A stretch of DNA of 64,000 bases from CBDHDN01 sp965261585 (GTDB lineage: Bacteria > Pseudomonadota > Alphaproteobacteria > UBA6615), in assembly GCA_965261585.1 (NCBI GenBank), contig CBDHDN010000029.1, positions 1 through 64,000 of the forward strand. The letters are read 5' to 3'. The notes beneath the pieces are model-generated. The model made no database searches and was not told where the DNA came from. It saw nothing but the letters and a program-made list of their open reading frames with translations. Shown here piece after piece: positions 8,811-17,470 of this stretch. The position numbers and the translations under genes are program-made. Numbering within the stretch: the stretch's first letter is position 1; the number at the start of each line of letters is the position of its first letter.

Positions 8811-9659
8811 TCAGCTGGCGGCGCGGGTGCGTCGCGTCGCCAGGGGGTCGGGCGCCAGCTCGCGGCCGGCGAGTGCACCGAGCCAGTCGAGACCGGCGCG
8901 CAACGCAACGACCGGGCCGACGACGAACAGCGCCGGCGGGTCCACCGTGTGGGCCAACTCCGGCGCCGCGCCCAGCGTCGTCTCGACCACCTGTTGGCGG
9001 TCGGTCGCGGCGTGGGCGACGATCGCCGCGGGCTCGTCGGCGCTGCGGCCGTGAGCGATCAGGCGCGCCGCGATCTCCGCCAGGTGCTTGAGCGGCATGT
9101 AGACGACGAGGACCGGCGCGCCGTTGGCCAGGGCGTGCCAGTCGAGCGCGTCCGGCGTCGCCCCGGCGACGTCGTGGCCGGTGATGAACGTCACGGCGGA
9201 GTTGGTCTCGCGATGGGTCAGCGGGATGCCGGCATAGGCCAGGCCGCCGGTGCCCGCCGTGATGCCGGGGACGACGCGGAACGGGACGCCGGCGGCGACC
9301 AGCGCCAGTGCCTCCTCGGCGCCGCGGCCGAAGACGAACGGGTCGCCGCCCTTGAGCCGCAGCACGCGCTGGCCGGCCCGGGCCAGCCGGACCAGGCGGG
9401 CGGAGATGTCGGGTTGTTTCGGCGACGGCTTGCCGCCGCGTTTGCCGGCGTAGATCAGCTCCGCGCCGGGGTTCGCGAGCGCGAGGATGCGCCGGTCCAC
9501 CAGCGCGTCGTAGACGACCCGGTCGGCGTGGCGCAACGCGTGCAGCGCGGTCACGGTCAGCAGACCGGGATCGCCGGGCCCGGCGCCGACCAGCCACACC
9601 CAGCCCGGGGCGAATTCGGGCAACGGCGGATCGCTGTCGGTCGGCGGTGGTGCGGGCAT
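8811..9659 (-). CDS. cobA: Uroporphyrinogen-III C-methyltransferase
   Basis: SAM-dependent methylation of uroporphyrinogen III at C2 and C7 to give precorrin-2, the branch point to B12 and siroheme. The 282-residue single-domain form (no CysG oxidase/chelatase part) shows the tetrapyrrole methylase motifs VWLVGAGPGDPGLLTV, VVYDALVD, RLKGGDPFVFGRGAEE and VVPGITAGTGGLAYAGIPLT. ATG 9659 is chosen because the methylase fold begins soon after; an upstream in-frame ATG six codons away is possible. It is first in a minus-strand operon and is divergent from cbiD across a 69-bp gap. Confidence 0.94.
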   Translation of the reverse strand: MPAPPPTDSDPPLPEFAPGWVWLVGAGPGDPGLLTVTALHALRHADRVVYDALVDRRILALANPGAELIYAGKRGGKPSPKQPDISARLVRLARAGQRVLRLKGGDPFVFGRGAEEALALVAAGVPFRVVPGITAGTGGLAYAGIPLTHRETNSAVTFITGHDVAGATPDALDWHALANGAPVLVVYMPLKHLAEIAARLIAHGRSADEPAAIVAHAATDRQQVVETTLGAAPELAHTVDPPALFVVGPVVALRAGLDWLGALAGRELAPDPLATRRTRAAS

Positions 9660-9728
9660 TATCGGCGATGGTATGGCATGGCCGGCGGCTCGCTGGCTAG
9701 TCCGGGGGGCGAGGGGTAGAGTCGCCGC

Positions 9729-10823
9729 ATGGCCGCATCGTCGCCATCCGGAAATCCCGCGCTGCGGCGCGGCTGGACCACCGGCGCCTGCGCGACCGCC
9801 GCGGCGCGGGCGGCCTACGAGGCCTTGCTGACGGGCACGTTCCCCGATCCCGTGGCGATCCGGCTGCCGCGCGGTCGGCGCGCGTCGTTCGCGCTGGCCC
9901 GCAAGGTGTTGGCCGGCGCGAGCGCTACGGCCGGCATCGTCAAGGATGCCGGCGACGATCCCGACGTGACCCACGGCGCATTGATCCTGACGACGGTGGA
10001 GCGTGTCGCGGCCGGCACGGGCGTCGCCTTCGCGGCCGGCGAGGGCGTCGGCGTCGTCACGCTGCCCGGCCTGGCGCTTGGCGTCGGCGAGCCGGCGATC
10101 AACCCGAAGCCGCGCGAGATGATCCGCGACGCATTGGCCGAGGTTGCCGCCGACTTCGGCGCGGCCTGCGACGTGCGCGTGACGATCGCCATCCCGGGCG
10201 GCGAGGCGCTGGCCGCCAAGACGGCGAACGGACGCCTCGGCATCCGCGGCGGGCTCAGCGTGCTAGGGACGACGGGGATCGTCGTGCCCTATTCCTGCGC
10301 CTCATGGATCCATTCGATCCATCGCGGCATCGACGTGGCGCGGGCCGCCGGCCTGGGTCACGTCGCGGCGGCGACGGGGCGCACGTCGGAGGCCACCGCC
10401 CAGCGGCTTTACGACCTTCCGGAGATCGCGCTCATCGACATGGGCGATTTCGTCGGCGGCACGCTCAAATATCTGCGCCGGCACCCGGTGGCGCGGCTGA
10501 CATTGGCCGGCGGGTTCGGCAAGCTGACGAAGCTGGCGGCCGGCCATCTGGACCTTCATTCCGGGCGCAGCCGCATCGACACGGGGCGGCTCGCCGATCA
10601 GCTGGCGCGGCTCGGCGCTGGCGAGCGCATCGTCGCCGAGGCGCGAGCGGCGGCGAGCGCCGGCGCCGTGCTGGCCCTGGCACAGCGGTCCGGGGCGCCG
10701 CTCGCCGACGCGGTCGCGGCGCAGGCGCGCGGCGTCGCCCAGGCGGCGCTCGCCGGCGGCATCGATGTCGACGTCGTCGTCGTCGATGCGGCAGGCGCTG
10801 TTATCGGCCGGGCCGGCCCATGA
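9729..10823 (+). CDS. cbiD: Cobalt-precorrin-5B (C1)-methyltransferase CbiD
   Basis: A 364-residue CbiD protein, the C-1 methyltransferase of the early-cobalt-insertion corrin pathway and not related to CobF. The conserved start is RRGWTTGACATAAARAA; later come GVVTLPGLALGVGEPAINPKP, GRLGIRGGLSVLGTTGIV and RTSEATAQRLYDLPE. It heads a plus-strand pair with cobK (10-bp gap). In a genome with CobN this protein probably performs, or substitutes for, the C1 methylation normally done by CobF. CobF was not found in this window. Confidence 0.92.
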   Translation: MAASSPSGNPALRRGWTTGACATAAARAAYEALLTGTFPDPVAIRLPRGRRASFALARKVLAGASATAGIVKDAGDDPDVTHGALILTTVERVAAGTGVAFAAGEGVGVVTLPGLALGVGEPAINPKPREMIRDALAEVAADFGAACDVRVTIAIPGGEALAAKTANGRLGIRGGLSVLGTTGIVVPYSCASWIHSIHRGIDVARAAGLGHVAAATGRTSEATAQRLYDLPEIALIDMGDFVGGTLKYLRRHPVARLTLAGGFGKLTKLAAGHLDLHSGRSRIDTGRLADQLARLGAGERIVAEARAAASAGAVLALAQRSGAPLADAVAAQARGVAQAALAGGIDVDVVVVDAAGAVIGRAGP

Positions 10824-10833
10824 CGGGTGAGCG

Positions 10834-11607
10834 ATGGCGACGGGCACGCAGCCGCCGCGCCTGCTGATCCTCGGCGGTACGGGCGAGGGCGCGGCGCTGG
10901 CGCGCGTGCTCGCCGCCCGGTTCGGCGAACGGCTGTGGGTCCTGTCGTCGCGGGCCGGCCGCACGCGCGGTGGCGTCGCATTGCCGGGCGCCCAGCGGGC
11001 CGGTGGCTTCGGCGGCGCCGCCGGCCTGGAGCGGTTTCTCAGGGACGAACGGATCGATGGCGTCGTCGACGCGACCCATCCGTTCGCCGCGCGGATCTCG
11101 GCAAACGCGCGTCGCGCCTGCGACGCGGCGGGTGTGCCGCGGCTCGTCGTCGCCCGCCCGCCATGGCAGCAGCAACCCGGCGATGAGTGGATCGAGGTCG
11201 CCGACGCGGCGGCGGCCGCGGCCCGGCTGCCGGGGCTCGGCAGGCGGGCGTTTCTGACCGTGGGCGCCGCGGATCTGGCGGCGTTCGCGTCGCTGTCGGG
11301 CGTGTGGTGCCTGGTTCGCCTGGTCGACGAGCCGGCGCGCTCAGTGCCGCTGACCGACTATCGGCTGATCGTCCGGCGCGGGCCGTTCGACGAGGCGGGC
11401 GAGCAGGCCCTGTTTGCCGACAATCGCATCGATGTGTTGGTGACGAAGGCAAGCGGCGGCGCGGCGACCGCCGCGAAACTGACGGCGGCGCGCGAGGCGG
11501 GCCGTCCCGTCGTCATGCTGCGACGGCCGCCGGCGGAGCCTGGCGAGCGCGTCGCGAAGGGCGACGCGGCCGCCGATTGGGCGGCGGCGCGCCTGGCCTT
11601 GCCGTGA
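10834..11607 (+). CDS. cobK: Precorrin-6A reductase (CobK/CbiJ)
   Basis: NAD(P)H-dependent reduction of precorrin-6A to precorrin-6B in ring contraction chemistry. The 257-residue protein begins with the family motif RLLILGGTGEGAALARVLA, followed by GVVDATHPFAARISANARRAC and WCLVRLVDEP. The late LVTKASGGAATAAKLTAAREA and PVVMLRRPP also match the family. It starts 10 bp after cbiD and is probably co-transcribed. An ankyrin gene follows 76 bp later in the same direction. Confidence 0.93.
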   Translation: MATGTQPPRLLILGGTGEGAALARVLAARFGERLWVLSSRAGRTRGGVALPGAQRAGGFGGAAGLERFLRDERIDGVVDATHPFAARISANARRACDAAGVPRLVVARPPWQQQPGDEWIEVADAAAAAARLPGLGRRAFLTVGAADLAAFASLSGVWCLVRLVDEPARSVPLTDYRLIVRRGPFDEAGEQALFADNRIDVLVTKASGGAATAAKLTAAREAGRPVVMLRRPPAEPGERVAKGDAAADWAAARLALP

Positions 11608-11683
11608 CGTGACGTGGCCGGGCTTGACGCCTCGCCGCCAGCAACGAGAATGAGCCCCGGACCGACCAGGGAGGAACCGGCCC

Positions 11684-12244
11684 ATGCGTCTTTGGCTCTA
11701 CATGCTCGCCGTCGCGACCTTGGCCGTCGTTGCCGGGCCGGCGGCGGCGCAGATCCAGCTGCTGGCGAACGACCCTTTGCTGATCGCGGCCTATGCCGGC
11801 GACGCCGAGGAAACGCGCAATCTGTTGGTCCGCGGCAAGCCCGCCGACGTCGCCGACACCGACGGCCGTACGGCCCTGATGTGGGCCTCGGTCGAGGGTA
11901 ATTTCGATGCGACGGCCGTACTGCTGGAATACGGTGCCGGCACCGAGCGGACCGACAAGCTCGGCAACACGGCGCTCTACTATGCCGCCGACCGCGGCAA
12001 TTTCGCCGTCATCGAGCAGCTGATCGGTGCCGGCGCCGACGTCAATGCCGAGAACCGGCAGGGCCTGACGCCGCTCATCATCGCCGCGCGCGGTGGTCAT
12101 GCGGACGTCGCCGGCCTGCTGATCGACGCGGGCGCCGACGTCAACCACAACGACTACACGGGCCGCACGGTCCTGGAATGGGCCGGCCATGGCCGCTCTC
12201 AAGGCCTGATCCGCCTGTTGGAGCAGGCCGGCGCCGCGTTGTAG
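11684..12244 (+). CDS. Secreted ankyrin-repeat protein
   Basis: A 186-residue protein with an N-terminal signal peptide (hydrophobic stretch ending near GPAAAQIQ) and four to five ankyrin repeats over residues 30-180. Repeat signatures include DTDGRTALMWASVEGN, DKLGNTALYYAADRGN, NRQGLTPLIIAARGGH and DYTGRTVLEWAGHG. Ankyrin repeats mediate protein-protein contact; a periplasmic partner is likely but not identifiable. An AGGGAGG ribosome-binding site lies near 11668-11674. It follows cobK and is convergent with cobM, so it may be a hitchhiker in the B12 locus. Confidence 0.85.
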   Translation: MRLWLYMLAVATLAVVAGPAAAQIQLLANDPLLIAAYAGDAEETRNLLVRGKPADVADTDGRTALMWASVEGNFDATAVLLEYGAGTERTDKLGNTALYYAADRGNFAVIEQLIGAGADVNAENRQGLTPLIIAARGGHADVAGLLIDAGADVNHNDYTGRTVLEWAGHGRSQGLIRLLEQAGAAL

Positions 12245-12262
12245 CGGAGCCGAGCGTTCGCT

Positions 12263-13033
12263 TCAGGCCGTGCGGCGACGGGCCGGGCGCAGCACGTGGT
12301 GGTGGTCGGCGGCGTAGAGGCGGCTGTCGTCGAAGTCGTGGGCGGCGAGGACACGGCCGACCAGGATCAGCGCCGTGCGCGTGATGGCGGCCTGTTTCAC
12401 CCGGCCGCGGATTTCGGCGAGGGTGCCGCGGATAATCTGCTCGTCGGGCCAGGAAACGCGGTAGGCGACGACGGCCGGGCAGTCGGCGCCGTAGTGCGGC
12501 GTCAACTCGCGCACGACCCGGGCCAGGTTGTTGACCGACAGGTGGATCGCCAACGTGGCGCCGCTGCGGCCGAGGGCCGCCAGTTCCTCGCCCGGCGGCA
12601 TGGCCGAGGCGCGTACCGCGGTGCGTGTCAGGATGACCGTCTGGCTGACCTCCGGCAAAGTCAGCTCCTGGCGCAGCGCGGCGGCGGCGGCGGCATAGGC
12701 AGGCACGCCGGGCACGACCTCGTAGGCGATGGCGAGGGCATCGAGGCGCCGCATCTGCTCCGCCGTCGCGCCATAGAGCGCCGGGTCGCCGGAATGCAGC
12801 CGGGCGACGTCGTGGCCGCGGTCGTGGGCGGCCGCGATCTCGCCGACGATCTCGTCCAGCGTCAGGGCCGCGGTGTCGACGATGCGGGCGCCGGCCGGGG
12901 CCGCTTCGACGATCGCGCGTGGCACCAGGCTACCGGCATAGAGGCAGACCGGACAGCGTTCGACCAGGCGCAGGCCACGCACCGTGATGAGGTCGGGCGC
13001 GCCCGGCCCGGCGCCGATGAAGTAGACCGTCAT
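12263..13033 (-). CDS. cobM: Precorrin-4 C11-methyltransferase
   Basis: SAM-dependent methylation of precorrin-4 at C11. The 256-residue protein has the tetrapyrrole methylase motifs VYFIGAGPGAPDLITVRG, CPVCLYAGSLVP, LHSGDPALYGATAEQ and VVPGVPAYAAAAAALRQELT; CPVCLYAGSLV-P is characteristic of CobM/CbiF. ATG 13033 overlaps the stop of the cbiG-cobJ gene by four bases. It is the last gene of the cbiX-cobH-cobL-cobI-cobJ-cobM operon and is convergent with the ankyrin gene. Confidence 0.94.
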   Translation of the reverse strand: MTVYFIGAGPGAPDLITVRGLRLVERCPVCLYAGSLVPRAIVEAAPAGARIVDTAALTLDEIVGEIAAAHDRGHDVARLHSGDPALYGATAEQMRRLDALAIAYEVVPGVPAYAAAAAALRQELTLPEVSQTVILTRTAVRASAMPPGEELAALGRSGATLAIHLSVNNLARVVRELTPHYGADCPAVVAYRVSWPDEQIIRGTLAEIRGRVKQAAITRTALILVGRVLAAHDFDDSRLYAADHHHVLRPARRRTA

Positions 13034-14841
13034 CCCGCCGCCTTGCGCGCGATGCCCGTGGCATAGCCGCGCGGCGTATAGACCCAGCGGTCGGTGCCGT
13101 GTCCGACGGCGCGGGTCCGGCTGTTGCCGACGATGACCAGCGTCAGCATGTCGATGGCGTCCGCGTCGAGTGCCGACAGCGGCACGACGCGGACCGTCTC
13201 GTCGGCGCGGCCCAGGTTGCGGGCGACGATGGTGGGGGTGTCCGGGGCGCGCTCGCGCAGCAGGATCGCATGCGCCGTCGCGAACTGGTGTCGGCGTCGA
13301 CGGCTGGCCGGGTTGTAGAGGGCGACGACGAAGTCGGCCGCGGCGGCGGCCTGGAGGCGCCGCTCGATCTCAGGCCATGGCGTCAGTAAATCGCTGAGCG
13401 AGATCGCGCAGAAATCGTGACCCAGCGGTGCGCCGGCGCGTGCCGCGGCTAGCTGCATGGCCGAGATGCCGGGGACGACGGCGATGCCGATCTGGGTCCA
13501 TGCGTCGGTTGCGCTGCGGTCGAGCAGCTCGAACACCAGCGCCGCCATGGCGTAGATGCCGGGATCGCCGCTCGACACCAGGGCGACCTGGCGGCCGGCG
13601 GCGGCAAGCGCGAGCGCGTGGCGGCAGCGCGTTTGCTCCTCGCCGAGGGCGAACGCGTGGCGTTCCTTGCCGGCTGCGGCGGTGCCGAGCAGGTCGATAT
13701 AGGGGCCGTAGCCGACGACATCGGTCGCCCGCGCCAGTGCCGCATCGGCGGCCGGCGCGCGATAGGCCGCGTCGCCCGGGCCGGTGCCGACGATGAACAG
13801 GGTACCGCGTGGCGTGCCGACGGTCGTGGCGTCGATGGCGGGCGCGCGGGCGACGGCGCAGGTCGCGCGCGCCGACTTGGTCTTCGGCACGACCAGTGTG
13901 CCGGCCGGCCCGGCCGCCGCGAGCGCCGCTGCCTCGGCGACGCCGTGGCTGCCGACGGCGCGGAAGACGACCGCCGACGGCGAGGCGAGGCGCGGCGTCT
14001 CGGCCTCCAGCGCCGCGGCCGGGAAGAACCGCACCGGCACGCCGAGGGCCTCGCCGAAGGCGTGCACCGCGGGATCGGCGGCCTTGAGGGCATGGCTGAC
14101 GACGACCGCGACCGAGGCAGGCGCCAGGCCGGCCTCGGCCAACGTGCGTTCGACGAGCGTCCCGAGCTCCGCCGGGTCGCAGCCGCGTTCGCAACCGACG
14201 CCGAGGGCCAGCGTCGGCGGGTGCAGCACGAGCTCTCGCGGCCCGAGCGTCGCCCGGCGGTCGGTGATCCGGATGGCGGTGAGGCCGGCGTCGGCGAACG
14301 CGGCGCCTGTGGCCGTCAGCCAGGCGGCGTCACCGGTCTCGACGTCGAGCCGCACCGGCGCGCCGGCCAGCAGCTCGGCCGTCACGGTCTTGACCGCGTC
14401 GGGGTTGGCGACCGTCCAGCCCGGCGGCGGTGTATCGAGCGCCAGCGCGAAGCGGGTGTCGCCGGTCGTCGTTACCGCCGCAACGCCGCCGGTGGCGTCG
14501 CTCACGGCATGGGCGAGGGCGTTGGCGCCGCGGTGGCCGCCGAGCAGCGGCACGGCAACCGAGCCGTCCTCGGCGATGGCGACGACGGGCGGCTCGGCAC
14601 GCTTGTCCGACAGGCATGGCGCGAGGCAGCGGATGAGCACGCCGCTGGCGCAGATGCCGACGATCGCCGTGCCCTCGCTGAACAGTCGGCGCAATGCCGG
14701 GCCGACGTCGTCGAACGCGGCATCGCAGTCGCTGACGCGGTGGGCCAGCCCATGCACGTGTGCATCGGGCAGCGCAGCCTGCAGCCGGCGCGCCAGGCGC
14801 GCGCCGGCCGCGGTCAGGGCGACGATCGCGACGGCGGTCAT
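13030..14841 (-). CDS. cobJ: CbiG-CobJ fusion (cobalt-precorrin-5A hydrolase domain plus precorrin-3B C17-methyltransferase)
   Basis: A 603-residue bifunctional protein. Residues 1 to about 340 are CbiG-like: an N-terminal part with GICASGVLIRCLAP and LLGGHRGANALAHA, then a CobE-like C-terminal part GVGCERGCDPAEL...FFPAAAL. Residues from about 345 are CobJ/CbiH: TLFIVGTGPGDAAYRAP, VGYGPYIDLL, LVSSGDPGIYAMAALV, VVPGISAMQLAAARAGAPLG and YNPASRRRRHQ. CobJ methylates C17 and contracts the ring. CbiG opens the delta-lactone in the early-cobalt route, and its CobE-like portion has an uncertain role in late-cobalt organisms. Four-base overlaps join it to cobI and cobM. Confidence 0.93.
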   Translation of the reverse strand: MTAVAIVALTAAGARLARRLQAALPDAHVHGLAHRVSDCDAAFDDVGPALRRLFSEGTAIVGICASGVLIRCLAPCLSDKRAEPPVVAIAEDGSVAVPLLGGHRGANALAHAVSDATGGVAAVTTTGDTRFALALDTPPPGWTVANPDAVKTVTAELLAGAPVRLDVETGDAAWLTATGAAFADAGLTAIRITDRRATLGPRELVLHPPTLALGVGCERGCDPAELGTLVERTLAEAGLAPASVAVVVSHALKAADPAVHAFGEALGVPVRFFPAAALEAETPRLASPSAVVFRAVGSHGVAEAAALAAAGPAGTLVVPKTKSARATCAVARAPAIDATTVGTPRGTLFIVGTGPGDAAYRAPAADAALARATDVVGYGPYIDLLGTAAAGKERHAFALGEEQTRCRHALALAAAGRQVALVSSGDPGIYAMAALVFELLDRSATDAWTQIGIAVVPGISAMQLAAARAGAPLGHDFCAISLSDLLTPWPEIERRLQAAAAADFVVALYNPASRRRRHQFATAHAILLRERAPDTPTIVARNLGRADETVRVVPLSALDADAIDMLTLVIVGNSRTRAVGHGTDRWVYTPRGYATGIARKAAG

Positions 14842-15539
14842 GCCCAGGCCTCGCCCCGGCGATGCACAAGGATCATCGAGAAATAGGGGACCGTGGCGGG
14901 GTCGACCGCGGCGAGCGGCAGGATGCGCTGGGTCGCCATAGTGGCGTGCTCGACATAGCGGGCGCGGCCGGTCAAATCGAGGCGGTCGAGCACACCGCGC
15001 ACCTTGGCGAAGTGCCGGCCCAGCTTGATGATCGCGGCGGCGTCGACGTCGGCGAGCCGGGCCGCCAGGGCGGCCTCGTCGAGCGGCGCCGGGACGACGG
15101 TCAGGACGTCGTTGCGGGCCGCCAACGGCGCGGCCAGCACCGCGGCGCAGGCAGTGAGCGACGAGACGCCGGGCACCACCTCGACCGGCCAGTCGGCGGC
15201 GAGCCGCGCGAACAGGTACATGAACGAGCCGTAGAAGAACGGGTCGCCCTCGCACAGCACGGCGACGGGGCGGCCGTCAACCAGGTGCCCGGCGATGTCG
15301 GCCGCGGCGGCGTCGTAGATGCCGGCGGCCGGGAAGCGCGCGGCGGCGATCGGCATGCGAATGGCGATCTCGATCTTGTCGGCGGCGATGTGCGCGGCGG
15401 CGATGGCGCGGGCGACGCTGGCGCCGTCGAGCGGCGCCGGGTAGGCGACGACCGGGCAGGCGGCGAGCAGCCGGGCGCCCTTCAGTGTCATCAGCTCCGG
15501 ATCGCCGGGGCCGACGCCGATGCCGTAGACGCGGCTCAT
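14838..15539 (-). CDS. cobI: Precorrin-2 C20-methyltransferase
   Basis: SAM-dependent methylation of precorrin-2 at C20 to give precorrin-3A. The 233-residue protein shows VYGIGVGPGDPELMTLKG, VLCEGDPFFYGSFMYL and VVPGVSSLTACAA, all typical of CobI/CbiL. ATG 15539 overlaps the stop of cobL by four bases and its own stop overlaps the start of the cbiG-cobJ gene. The continuous overlaps imply coupled translation along the operon. Confidence 0.95.
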   Translation of the reverse strand: MSRVYGIGVGPGDPELMTLKGARLLAACPVVAYPAPLDGASVARAIAAAHIAADKIEIAIRMPIAAARFPAAGIYDAAAADIAGHLVDGRPVAVLCEGDPFFYGSFMYLFARLAADWPVEVVPGVSSLTACAAVLAAPLAARNDVLTVVPAPLDEAALAARLADVDAAAIIKLGRHFAKVRGVLDRLDLTGRARYVEHATMATQRILPLAAVDPATVPYFSMILVHRRGEAWA

Positions 15540-16738
15540 TTGGTTGCCGCCCACTGGGTCACCGGCATCGCCGGGCGCCAGCCGAGCTGGGTGCCGACGG
15601 GCTTGGCATGGCTGACGGCAATGCGGGTGAGCGTGCCGCCGAGCGCCGCGTGGTGCCGCAGGACGGCCGCTTCGCCGGCGACCGTGACCACGTTGGCGAC
15701 CAGGCGGCCGCCGGGCTTGAGCGCCTGCCAGCAGGCCTCGACCAGGCCGTCGCTCGTGATGGCGCCGCCGATGAACACGGCGTCCGGCGGGTCGAGGTCG
15801 GCGAGGGCGCGGGCGGCGTCGCCGACGACGATGTCGAGCGCCGGCACGCCGAGGGCGCTGGCGTTGTGGGCCATCATGGCGCAACGGCCGGGCGCGCGCT
15901 CGACCGCGTGGGCCTTGGCGCCGGGCGCGGCACGCAGCCACTCGATGGCGACCGAGCCGCAGCCGGCGCCGAGGTCCCACAGGATCTGGCCGGCCAGCGG
16001 TGTCAGGGCGGCCAGGGTCGCCGCCCGTACGATGCGCTTCGTCAGCTGGCCGTCGTGGACGAAGGCGTCGTCGGGTAGGCCGGGCACGGCCGCGTGGACG
16101 CGGGCCGCCGGCCCGGCCACGCAGGCGACGGCGATCGTGTTGAGCGCCGCCGTCGGCGCGTCGTCCCAGGCGGCGGCGGTGCCGTCGCGGCGCGCCTCGG
16201 CCGGGCCGCCCATGTGCTCCAGCACGGTGATCGTGCTGGGGCCGTAGCCGAGCGTGCGCAGCGACGCCGCGAGTTGCGCCGGCGTGTCGCCGTCCTCGCT
16301 CAAGACCAGCAGCCGCGCGCCCGGCGCGACGTGCAGGTTGACGAGCTCCAGCGGCCGGCCATGCAGGGTCAGGCGGATCGTCTCCTCGAGCGGCCAGCCG
16401 AGGCGCGCGCACGCCAGGGAGAAGGCGCCGGCGGCCGGCAGGATCAGCGTCTCCTCGCGCGTGAAGTGGCGCGCCAGGGTCACGCCGATGCCGAACGACA
16501 TGGGATCGCCGCTGGCCAGCACAACGACGCGGCTGCCGGCCCGTGTGGCGATGTCGGACACCGTCTCGCCGAGCGGCCGGCGCCAGGTCAGGCGCTCGGC
16601 GTCGCCCGCGGGCACCATCGCCAGGTGACGGGTGCCGCCGACCAGCACCTCGGCCGTCTCGATCATCGTGCGCGTCGCCGGCTGCAGTGCGCCAACGCCG
16701 TCGTCGCCGATGCCAATGACCGTCAGCCATGCCGTCAT
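15536..16738 (-). CDS. cobL: Precorrin-6Y C5,15-methyltransferase (decarboxylating)
   Basis: Bifunctional 400-residue enzyme that methylates C5 and C15 and removes the C12 acetate carboxyl. The N-terminal CbiE-like methylase has LTVIGIGDDGVGAL, LASGDPMSFGIG and LGYGPSTITVLEHMGGP. The C-terminal CbiT-like Rossmann domain has GQILWDLGAGCGSVAIEWLRA and PDAVFIGGAI. Full fusion length matches CobL of alphaproteobacteria, in contrast to separate CbiE and CbiT of anaerobes. Four-base overlaps join it to cobH upstream and cobI downstream. Confidence 0.95.
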   Translation of the reverse strand: MTAWLTVIGIGDDGVGALQPATRTMIETAEVLVGGTRHLAMVPAGDAERLTWRRPLGETVSDIATRAGSRVVVLASGDPMSFGIGVTLARHFTREETLILPAAGAFSLACARLGWPLEETIRLTLHGRPLELVNLHVAPGARLLVLSEDGDTPAQLAASLRTLGYGPSTITVLEHMGGPAEARRDGTAAAWDDAPTAALNTIAVACVAGPAARVHAAVPGLPDDAFVHDGQLTKRIVRAATLAALTPLAGQILWDLGAGCGSVAIEWLRAAPGAKAHAVERAPGRCAMMAHNASALGVPALDIVVGDAARALADLDPPDAVFIGGAITSDGLVEACWQALKPGGRLVANVVTVAGEAAVLRHHAALGGTLTRIAVSHAKPVGTQLGWRPAMPVTQWAATK

Positions 16739-17391
16739 GGCGCGGGCCGGGCGAGGGCGTTGACGGCGGCGGCGGCCGTGGCGCTGCCGCCACCGCGGCC
16801 CGCGAGCGTGACATAGGGCACGTCGCCGGCCCGTTCGCCGAGCGCCGCCTTGGCCACGGCCGCGCCGACATAGCCGACCGGGAAGCCGAGGATCAGCGCC
16901 GGCCGCGGCCAGCCCGCCGCCAGGCCTTCCAGCAGCCGGAACAGCGCCGTCGGTGCGTTGCCGATGGCGACGACGGCGCCGCCGAGCCATGGCGGCCACA
17001 GCTCCACCGCCGCGGCCGACCGCGTCGTGGCGCGGCGCCTTGCCAGGCCCGCGACGGTGCCGAGCCCGAGCGTACACATGACCGTATTGGCGGCCGGCAG
17101 GCGCGACCGCGTGATGCCGTCGGCGACCATGGCCGCGTCGACGAGGATCGGCGCACCGGCGGCCAACGCGGCGCGGCCCCGGGCGCCGGCGTCGGGCGAC
17201 CAGCGCAACGCTGCGAGGAGGCCGGGCTGGGCGCTGGCATGCACGAGGCGCAGGGCGACGTCGGCCAAGTCGGCCGGGACGTTCGAGACGTCGACCTCGT
17301 CGGCGATCATGGCGAGGGATTGCCGGGTGATCGCCTGGGGGTCGCGCTCGTAGTCGAGCGGTGGTGCCTGGCGTTCGGGTTGCGTCGTCAT
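16735..17391 (-). CDS. cobH: Precorrin-8X methylmutase
   Basis: Moves the methyl group from C11 to C12 to form hydrogenobyrinate (or cobyrinate with metal). The 218-residue protein has VDVSNVPADLADVALRLVHA, AGAPILVDAAMVADGITR and GNAPTALFRLLEGL, with the catalytic histidine in RLVHAS. ATG 17391 matches the family N-terminus (DYERDPQAITRQSLAMI); an ATG at 17430 would add an unrelated leader. It is 80 bp downstream of cbiX and overlaps cobL by four bases. Confidence 0.95.
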   Translation of the reverse strand: MTTQPERQAPPLDYERDPQAITRQSLAMIADEVDVSNVPADLADVALRLVHASAQPGLLAALRWSPDAGARGRAALAAGAPILVDAAMVADGITRSRLPAANTVMCTLGLGTVAGLARRRATTRSAAAVELWPPWLGGAVVAIGNAPTALFRLLEGLAAGWPRPALILGFPVGYVGAAVAKAALGERAGDVPYVTLAGRGGGSATAAAAVNALARPAP

Positions 17392-17470
17392 TCGCACATC
17401 AGTTGTGCCCGCGACCGGTGCGCCCCTCACGCTCCCGCCGCCGCGCGCCGGGCCGGCGCAGCGGCGCCCA

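Noticed and set aside
13618..16247. Long plus-strand frames across cobJ, cobI and cobL
   Set aside because: They overlap conserved, tightly linked methyltransferase genes and show only biased composition.
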